DNA of 5,885 nucleotides. Origin: Rhodospirillaceae bacterium UBA6608 (GTDB taxonomy: Bacteria; Pseudomonadota; Alphaproteobacteria; Rhodospirillales_A; Casp-alpha2). The stretch is from NCBI GenBank assembly GCA_002433335.1, contig DJHY01000045.1:1-5885 (forward strand), read 5' to 3'. Position numbers and translations under genes: made by a program. Shown here one piece after another: positions 1-4,137 of this stretch. The notes beneath the pieces are model-generated. The model ran no database searches. It saw only the letters and a program-made list of their open reading frames with translations, and was not told the origin of the DNA. Position 1 is the first letter of the stretch; each line of letters begins with the position of its first letter.

Positions 1-496
1 GGGTCGTCAGGCCGTACAAGCCCGCGCAGCCCGCCGCATGATGGGTGACATGGCCGCCGATTTCCGACGACGGCGCGATGATGGCATCACCGGGGCGGCA
101 GGTCGCCATGAAGGCATACATGTTCGACAACGCGCCCGAGGCAACGCGAATTTCCGCATACCGGGCGCGGAATACCTCGGCGGCCAATTCGGCGGCGATA
201 ACCTCGATCTCTTCGATCGCTTCCAGGCCCATCTCGTACTTGCCGCCCGGATATCCCAACGACGGGCGCGAGCCCAACCCCGCCGACAAGACGGCTTCGG
301 CGCGCGGGTTCATGACGTTGGTCGCCGGGTTCAGGTTGAAGCATTCCCGGTCGTGGATTTCCAGATTGCGGTCGACCAGGGCATCGATCCGCGCCGCCAC
401 GGCATCGGAGCCGCCCGCCGCCGTCTCTCCGGCGATCCGCTGAACCAAAACCTCACAATCGTCGGGCACCCAGGCCCGATGCGCCAAATGCTTCAT
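1..496 (-). CDS. Serine hydroxymethyltransferase-like PLP enzyme (partial, 3' end outside window)
   Basis: The first 165 codons of a fold-type-I PLP enzyme run off the left edge; a full SHMT has about 420 residues. The start ATG at 496 has GGAG 8 nt upstream (505-508). Residues 81-125 align without gaps to E. coli GlyA from its GYPG motif to the SGxxxN motif: GYPGGKY at 81-87 and SGALSN at 120-125, followed by the GGHVTH block at 147-152, whose His matches the PLP-stacking His of SHMT. Key residues differ: Leu80 sits where GlyA has catalytic Glu57, Pro78 at Tyr55, Glu88 at Tyr65, and the SEN motif near the N-terminus is replaced by an NPATN segment (56-60). The PLP lysine would lie outside the window. 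Family membership is well supported. The reaction is not: it may be an aldolase or a transferase acting on a beta-hydroxy or alpha-substituted amino acid rather than folate-dependent serine/glycine exchange. It is the last visible gene of the minus-strand operon, 22 nt after a 2-hydroxyacid dehydrogenase. Confidence 0.85.
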   Translation of the reverse strand, partial: MKHLAHRAWVPDDCEVLVQRIAGETAAGGSDAVAARIDALVDRNLEIHDRECFNLNPATNVMNPRAEAVLSAGLGSRPSLGYPGGKYEMGLEAIEEIEVIAAELAAEVFRARYAEIRVASGALSNMYAFMATCRPGDAIIAPSSEIGGHVTHHAAGCAGLYGLTT

Positions 497-504
497 GATG
501 GTCA

Positions 505-508
505 CTCC
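505..508 (-). promoter_or_regulatory. Ribosome binding site of the SHMT-like gene
   Basis: On the minus strand this reads GGAG, 8 nt before the ATG at 496, within the 22-nt gap after the preceding dehydrogenase stop. It fixes the start of the partial SHMT-like gene. Confidence 0.7.
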
Positions 509-518
509 AACGCCGGGA

Positions 519-1457
519 TCACCCGGCCATTTCGGGAATGGGCGTGATGAGCGGCTGTCCGGCGAAAAAGGCCTCGATGTTTTGGCGCATCAGCTTGGCG
601 CTGATCGCCTGCACACCATCGGTCAAGCCACCCGTATGGGGCGTCAGCACGACGTTGCGCAACGCTGTCAGGGAGTCGGGAATGTTCGGCTCGTTATCGT
701 AAACGTCCAGCCCCGCCCCGGCGATCACGCCGTTCTTCAGGGCCGCGACAAGATCATCCGTGGGCACGACCGAGGACCGACCGATGTTGACCAGGAACCC
801 TTTCGGGCCCAGGGCCTTCAACACCTCGGCATCAATCATGCCGCGGGTCGCATCCCCGCCCGGCACGGCGATCACCATGAAATCGGACGCGGCCGCCATT
901 TCTTTGACATCGGCGACGAAGGTCCAGGGCAGGTCCGATTTGGCGCTGCGGGCGGTATAGGAAATCTTCATCCCGAAGCCTTCGGCCCGGCGGGCAATGC
1001 CCTTGCCGATGCCGCCCATGCCGACGATCCCGATCCGCCCGCCATTCAGGGGCGGGCGGGTATCGCTGGGTGCGCGCCATTTTCCGGCCCGCGCATCGGC
1101 GTCGAACCGGGGAATATCCCGGACAGTCGCCATCAACAATGCAAAGGCATGATCGGCTACGGCTTCCGCATTGGTGCCCGCCGAATGGGTGACTTTGATG
1201 CCACGCGCCATCGCGGCCTTCAGGTCGACCCGGTCATAGCCCGTGCCAAGGCAGCAGATCAGACCCAAGGACGGTAGGGCCGCGATTTCTTCAGGCGTGG
1301 CGCCGACGGAACCAGAGGTGATCAGCACCCGGGCCTTCTGACGGATCGCGTCGTCGGGCGTTCCGTCCGCCTGGTTGAAATCAATGATGTCGAAGGTGCT
1401 TCGCAGCTCCTCCCGGTAATGGGGGGCCGGAAGCTTGAACAAAAGAGGCTCAGACAT
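519..1457 (-). CDS. 2-hydroxyacid dehydrogenase, hydroxy(phenyl)pyruvate/glyoxylate reductase-like
   Basis: This is a 312-residue member of the D-isomer-specific 2-hydroxyacid dehydrogenase family (usual length 310-330), a cytosolic NAD(P)-dependent enzyme interconverting 2-oxoacids and D-2-hydroxyacids. The substrate-binding loop GTGYDRVD is at 71-78. The Rossmann glycine motif GMGGIG is at 146-151. The catalytic triad is complete: Arg227 (NIGRSS), Glu256 (DVYDNEP) and His274 (LTPH). After the second strand of the Rossmann fold the sequence YTARS (167-171) resembles the Arg-containing loop of NADPH-preferring hydroxyphenylpyruvate reductases, so NADPH use is plausible (inference). The ATG lies 8 nt after the stop of the upstream dehydrogenase. 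The only Shine-Dalgarno-like sequence, AGGG at 1470-1473, is 12 nt away inside that gene, suggesting translational coupling. Likely substrates are glyoxylate, hydroxypyruvate or an aryl/alkyl 2-oxoacid; the sequence does not decide between them. Confidence 0.92.
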   Translation of the reverse strand: MSEPLLFKLPAPHYREELRSTFDIIDFNQADGTPDDAIRQKARVLITSGSVGATPEEIAALPSLGLICCLGTGYDRVDLKAAMARGIKVTHSAGTNAEAVADHAFALLMATVRDIPRFDADARAGKWRAPSDTRPPLNGGRIGIVGMGGIGKGIARRAEGFGMKISYTARSAKSDLPWTFVADVKEMAAASDFMVIAVPGGDATRGMIDAEVLKALGPKGFLVNIGRSSVVPTDDLVAALKNGVIAGAGLDVYDNEPNIPDSLTALRNVVLTPHTGGLTDGVQAISAKLMRQNIEAFFAGQPLITPIPEMAG

Positions 1458-1465
1458 GGTCGTGG

Positions 1466-2440
1466 TTATCCCTGCAAGACGTCCGGATTGACGACGTGGA
1501 TCGGCGCACCTTTTTCAAAGGCGACGATCTGGTCGAAGATGTCGGAGAAGTGCAGTTCCCATTCCTCGTCCGTGACATAGCCGATATGCGGCGTACAGAT
1601 GACGTTAGGCATATCGACCAAGGGCTCGGAGCCTTTGGTCACCGGCTCGTGGTCGTAAACATCGACCGCCGCCATGCCCGGGCGTCCGTTCTTCAGCGCC
1701 GCCGCCAGGGCCCCGGCCTGGATCAGACCCGAGCGTGAGGTATTGACCAGCAACGCCGTCGGCTTCATCAGCTCCAGGTCGGCCTGACTGACGATACCCT
1801 TGGTTCCGTCCTTCAATCGCATATGCAGGGTAAGGACGTCCGATTCAGCGAAAAACGCTTCCTTGCTGTCTGCCACGTCGCAGCCTTCGGCCCGCGCCGC
1901 TTCGCGCGAGGCTTCGCGCGCCCAGACGAGAATCCGCATCCCGAACGCCCGCCCGACGGCGGCAACGGCGCGGGAAATCCGGCCATAGCCGTATAGGCCC
2001 AAGGTTTTATGGCGCAGGGAATGACCCATGCCGGTCTGCCATGTCCCGGCCTTGAGCGACGCCATCTGCTGCGGAATCTGTCGCATGGCGGCCAGGATCA
2101 GGGCCCAGGTCAATTCGGACGTAGCGTAAGACGGCGTGCCTTCATGCTGGCACGAGCACACGACGACACCCCGCGCGGTGCAGGTATCGACATCAATATG
2201 GGGGTAAACGCTGCGCTGGCTGATCAGCTTCAAATTCGGCAGGCGTTCCAAAAGCGGGGTGCGGATTTTGGTCCGCTCACGGATCAGGACCAGGGCCTCG
2301 GTGTCCTTCAGGCGCTCGGCCAGTCCGTCGGTATCCTGCAGGTGGTCGTTCCAGATGGTAATGTCGTGATGCGCGACCTTCTGAAAGCTCGGCAAGGTGC
2401 GCACGACATCGAAATAGTCGTCGAGAATGGTAATTTTCAT
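1466..2440 (-). CDS. D-isomer-specific 2-hydroxyacid dehydrogenase (phosphoglycerate-dehydrogenase-like)
   Basis: A 324-residue protein of the same superfamily as the next gene but of a distinct subgroup, resembling short proteins annotated as D-3-phosphoglycerate dehydrogenase-like, with no ACT domain. The catalytic residues are present: Arg236 (NTSRSG), Glu265 (DVYDHEP) and His285 (CTPH). Two sites are atypical. The nucleotide-binding motif is GYGRIS (151-156), with Ser for the third glycine. The substrate loop is [10 protein letters not shown] (74-83) instead of the usual SRxGxGxDNID type. The start chosen is the ATG at 2440, where the typical MKITILDDY opening begins, with a GGAT 6 nt upstream. 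The frame stays open upstream to 2650, but that 70-residue extension overlaps the LysR gene, has no family similarity and is rejected. The gene lies 77 nt after lysR and 8 nt before the second dehydrogenase, so it probably starts the catabolic part of the operon. The substrate is unknown. Confidence 0.92.
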   Translation of the reverse strand: MKITILDDYFDVVRTLPSFQKVAHHDITIWNDHLQDTDGLAERLKDTEALVLIRERTKIRTPLLERLPNLKLISQRSVYPHIDVDTCTARGVVVCSCQHEGTPSYATSELTWALILAAMRQIPQQMASLKAGTWQTGMGHSLRHKTLGLYGYGRISRAVAAVGRAFGMRILVWAREASREAARAEGCDVADSKEAFFAESDVLTLHMRLKDGTKGIVSQADLELMKPTALLVNTSRSGLIQAGALAAALKNGRPGMAAVDVYDHEPVTKGSEPLVDMPNVICTPHIGYVTDEEWELHFSDIFDQIVAFEKGAPIHVVNPDVLQG

Positions 2441-2517
2441 GCTGATCCGTTCATCCGTCTTAAGCCCCTCTTCGCATTCTTTCTTTTGTTCGTTCGTCGG
2501 TCCAGGCAGCGGGACAG
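2441..2517 (-). other. 77-nt gap between regulator and dehydrogenase operon
   Basis: Read on the minus strand, this A/G-rich spacer has no stem-loop with a U-tract, so no intrinsic terminator separates lysR from the enzyme genes. No convincing promoter hexamers were found either. Cotranscription from the lysR promoter is the simplest reading, but an LTTR-activated promoter reaching into the end of lysR is not excluded. Confidence 0.45.
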
Positions 2518-3522
2518 TCAAGCGTCTTCGGTTTGTTTGGCCGCCTTGGATTCCGTCAGCCGCACCCGCGCCGCCGCCCATTCGAGCTGCTGTTTGGCTT
2601 CCAGCTCGGCATGGTGTTCGGCATGCTCCCGTGCTTCGGCCATGATCCAATCGCGGAATGCCTTAACCTTGGGCCGTTCGGCCGCTTCTTCCGGCGAAAT
2701 CAGCCAATAGGCATGGGCCACCGGGAAGGCTTCGGCGAAGGGGCGGACCAAACGCCCGCTTTCCAGATCGCGCTCGGCGACCGAGGCTTTGACCAGCGCC
2801 ACGCCCTGACCGTTAACCGCCGCTTCGACCAGCATCCAGTGGGGCGAAATATTCGGCCCCGGGATCGGGCCCTGGGTGCGCACGCCATGGCCGCGCAGCC
2901 ACATCGCCCAGGTCGGGAAGCTGTCATCGATCTCGTGCTGCACCGGGTGCAGCAGGGTGTGATTTAAAAGATCCTTGGGCTCGCGGATCGGATTCTTGCC
3001 CTTCATCAGCTCCGGCGCGCAGACGGCATAAACTTCTTCTTCGAACATCTTGTCGACGCGACAGCCCGGATATTCGCCGGGGCCGTAGCGAACGGCGACA
3101 TCTGCCTCGCCCAGGTCGAACCGCACCTTCAGCGCGGTCGCGATCAACATGACCTGAATGTCCGGGTGCAGAATGGTGAATTTTTCCAAACGGTGGACCA
3201 GCCACTTCGCGGCGAAGGTCGGCGTGATCGACAGGGTCAAGGGCCCCTTGATTTCGGCCTCGAACAAGGCCTGGGTCGCCGACACCAGTTTTTCGAACCC
3301 TTCACGCAGCCCCGGAAGGTACGCAGCACCTGCTTCGGTCAGGGCCAAACCCCGTTGCTGCCGGTGAAAAAGCTGAACGCCTAGATATTCTTCAAGCCCC
3401 TTCACCTGGTGGCTGATCGCAGCAGGGGTAACATGAAGCTCTTCCGCGGCGCGGGACATACTGAGGTTCCGGGCGGCGGATTCAAAGGCGCGCAGGGCGT
3501 TCAGAGGCGGAAGCTGTCTCAT
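2518..3522 (-). CDS. LysR-family transcriptional regulator, GcvA-like
   Basis: A 334-residue LysR-type regulator. The N-terminus ([18 protein letters not shown]) closely matches E. coli GcvA, the glycine cleavage system regulator. The winged helix-turn-helix spans about residues 4-63 with its core at 21-41 ([20 protein letters not shown]). The effector-binding domain runs about 93-295 and contains GcvA-type segments such as [14 protein letters not shown] (140-153), HTLLH (188-192) and [11 protein letters not shown] (237-247). GcvA has about 305 residues; this protein has about 35 extra C-terminal residues (298-334), rich in Ala, Glu and Gln and probably helical. The ATG at 3522 has only a weak Shine-Dalgarno-like TTGG. 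The gene points the same way as the dehydrogenase operon and precedes it by 77 nt with no obvious terminator between, so it probably controls that operon and itself. The family is secure; the glycine-like effector is inference, and the true GcvA function is not implied. Confidence 0.93.
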   Translation of the reverse strand: MRQLPPLNALRAFESAARNLSMSRAAEELHVTPAAISHQVKGLEEYLGVQLFHRQQRGLALTEAGAAYLPGLREGFEKLVSATQALFEAEIKGPLTLSITPTFAAKWLVHRLEKFTILHPDIQVMLIATALKVRFDLGEADVAVRYGPGEYPGCRVDKMFEEEVYAVCAPELMKGKNPIREPKDLLNHTLLHPVQHEIDDSFPTWAMWLRGHGVRTQGPIPGPNISPHWMLVEAAVNGQGVALVKASVAERDLESGRLVRPFAEAFPVAHAYWLISPEEAAERPKVKAFRDWIMAEAREHAEHHAELEAKQQLEWAAARVRLTESKAAKQTEDA

Positions 3523-3543
3523 GACGCCAAGGTGTATCGTATA

Positions 3544-3557
3544 GATTTTCTAAAATC
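3544..3557. promoter_or_regulatory. 14-bp inverted repeat upstream of lysR, candidate operator
   Basis: GATTTT and AAAATC arms flank a 2-nt centre, an exact 6-bp dyad, 21 bp upstream of the lysR start codon. An AT-rich dyad so close to a LysR-type gene is well placed for autoregulation or to overlap its promoter. LysR-type sites are AT-rich dyads of T-N11-A type. The GcvA CTAAT element is not present here. Function is inference. Confidence 0.4.
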
Positions 3558-3570
3558 AAGAGTGAGAAAT

Positions 3571-3603
3571 GGTCGTTTGTTATTTCGCGCCTGCAAACGT
3601 ACC
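3571..3603. promoter_or_regulatory. Inverted repeat in the lysR/small-gene divergent region
   Basis: CGTTTG (3574-3579) and CAAACG (3594-3599) form an exact 6-bp dyad with a 14-nt spacer. Allowing one bulged T at 3600, the arms extend by GGT/ACC to a 9-bp stem. It lies 49 bp upstream of lysR and about 140 bp upstream of the small plus-strand gene. It could be an operator or, if transcribed, a 5' leader hairpin; the sequence does not tell which. Confidence 0.35.
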
Positions 3604-3728
3604 TTCTTCTCAACAGGCGACGGGAACCCAGCCAACAACAGGCTTCCCCGGCGCTAAAGGCACTAAGCCAAAAAAAGGGAAGATCACACCAAGCAGTCCA
3701 CGGGGACGTGAAAACCTTTTTGACGCTT

Positions 3729-3734
3729 AAGGAG
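3729..3734 (+). promoter_or_regulatory. Strong ribosome binding site of the small gene
   Basis: AAGGAG lies 7 nt before the ATG at 3742, a nearly ideal Shine-Dalgarno and the strongest in the window. It is the main evidence that the 48-codon frame behind it is translated. Confidence 0.85.
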
Positions 3735-3741
3735 AATTAAC

Positions 3742-3888
3742 ATGGCTTACAATCGCTATATCGGACAATCTGCGCCCTTGCCCTCCGGCGCACTGCCGAC
3801 CCAGGAAGAGATGAGCGCCCTGCGCCATCAGGCCTGGAGCCGCGACATGCGGAACATGCGCCGGGCCATCGGCCGGCTCTTTCACTAA
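3742..3888 (+). CDS. Small basic hypothetical protein, 48 residues
   Basis: A 48-codon frame (begins MAYNRYIGQS, ends RRAIGRLFH) preceded by AAGGAG at 7-nt spacing and closed by TAA. I do not recognise a family. The N-terminal half (1-20) is Pro/Gly/Ser-rich and probably unstructured. Residues 21-48 (QEEMSALRHQ onwards) could form one amphipathic helix and carry Arg at 27, 34, 37, 40, 41 and 45 plus His at 29 and 48, so the C-terminus is strongly basic. There is no signal peptide, membrane segment or cysteine. It is not a DUF1127 protein, the common small Arg-rich family of alphaproteobacteria, because the characteristic motif is missing. It stands alone on the plus strand, divergent from lysR and convergent with the TPR-oxygenase gene, with its own terminator at 4024-4088. 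An RNA- or membrane-binding role or a stress-related small protein is possible, but none is shown. Confidence 0.72.
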   Translation: MAYNRYIGQSAPLPSGALPTQEEMSALRHQAWSRDMRNMRRAIGRLFH

Positions 3889-3989
3889 GAGCCCACGATT
3901 TGACTACCCCGGCGCCTGACGGCGACGGGTCCAGACTGAGACTAGCCTACAGACCACTCTCGAACTGAGACCACAGTTTTATCTCCCTA

Positions 3990-4006
3990 CCCGGTTTTCC
4001 ACCGGG
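3990..4006 (+). other. 6-bp stem-loop in the 3' region
   Basis: CCCGGT and ACCGGG form a perfect 6-bp stem with a 5-nt loop TTTCC. Neither strand has a U-tract directly after the stem, so it is probably a structural element of the 3' UTR rather than a terminator. Confidence 0.45.
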
Positions 4007-4023
4007 AATTGACTTCCCACCTT

Positions 4024-4088
4024 GGGGTCTGCTTTTTGGATCGCTCCAGCCCCCCTTCGCGATCCCTAAGGCAGGCCCCTAATTTTTT
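4024..4088 (+). terminator. Rho-independent terminator for the small plus-strand gene
   Basis: A long hairpin is followed by a U-tract on the plus strand. The lower stem pairs GGGGTCTGC (4024-4032) with GCAGGCCCC (4071-4079), nine pairs with one G-U, and continues with three more pairs (4033-4035 with 4068-4070). After a 2x2 internal loop the upper stem is GGATCGC (4038-4044) with GCGATCC (4059-4065), closed by a 14-nt loop. TAATTTTTT follows at 4080-4088. On the minus strand the hairpin is followed by AAGGTGGG, so it does not serve as a terminator for the TPR gene. Confidence 0.8.
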
Positions 4089-4137
4089 CCGAAAATTGGA
4101 TCCTCGACGCGGCCCGACCGACCAAACGGCGAGGCTG

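Larger units (their letters stand above)
3523..3741. other. Divergent intergenic region between lysR and the small gene
   Basis: This 219-nt region must hold the promoters of lysR (minus) and the small gene (plus). It is clearly richer in A/T than the flanking coding DNA, particularly at 3541-3600 and 3661-3741, and carries the two inverted repeats listed separately. No pair of -35/-10 hexamers with good consensus and spacing could be assigned in either direction. Confidence 0.5.
3889..4137 (+). other. Structured 3' region downstream of the small gene, no protein gene
   Basis: No supported coding frame lies in these 249 nt. The stretch contains several potential stem-loops in series: AACTG/CAGTT at 3963-3978, CCCGGT/ACCGGG at 3990-4006, and the terminator hairpin at 4024-4079. 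An 8-bp direct repeat ACTGAGAC occurs at 3935-3942 and 3964-3971, and AGACCAC at 3951-3957 and 3968-3974. If transcription of the small gene ends at the terminator, its mRNA carries a 3' UTR of about 200 nt, longer than the coding part. Confidence 0.5.

Noticed and set aside
495..1277. Long plus-strand open frame of 260 codons opposite the second dehydrogenase
   Set aside because: It is antisense to a gene with a complete catalytic triad, shows no family motifs and is rich in His/Arg/Gly as expected of GC-rich shadow frames.
2441..2650. N-terminal extension of the first dehydrogenase by 70 residues
   Set aside because: It would overlap the 3' part of lysR in another frame and adds unlike, Arg/Gly-rich sequence before a normal dehydrogenase N-terminus starting with MKITILDDY.
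2009..2710. Plus-strand open frame of 233 codons across the lysR/dehydrogenase junction
   Set aside because: It covers the ends of two well supported minus-strand genes and the gap between them, has no recognisable domain and no convincing ribosome binding site.
3577..3605. Possible sigma-70-type pair TTGTTA and TACCTT with 17-nt spacing upstream of the small gene
   Set aside because: The -10 matches the consensus at only three positions and the pair overlaps the inverted repeat; too weak to call.
3623..3645. GGAAC element resembling the -35 of alphaproteobacterial EcfG general-stress promoters
   Set aside because: No GTT-type -10 element is found at the required 16-17 nt spacing, so the match is probably chance.
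3409..3657. Plus-strand frame of 82 codons over the 5' end of lysR and into the divergent region
   Set aside because: Most of it is antisense to the helix-turn-helix region of lysR; no motif and no Shine-Dalgarno supports it.
4078..4082. CTAAT, the core of E. coli GcvA binding sites
   Set aside because: It lies inside the tail of the terminator far from any promoter of the operon; a 5-bp match is expected by chance.
4102..4134. CCTCG/CGAGG stem just after the stop of the TPR-oxygenase gene as a minus-strand terminator
   Set aside because: The stem is only 5 bp with a large loop and is followed on the minus strand by ATCCAATTTTC, which has just four consecutive T; not convincing as an intrinsic terminator.
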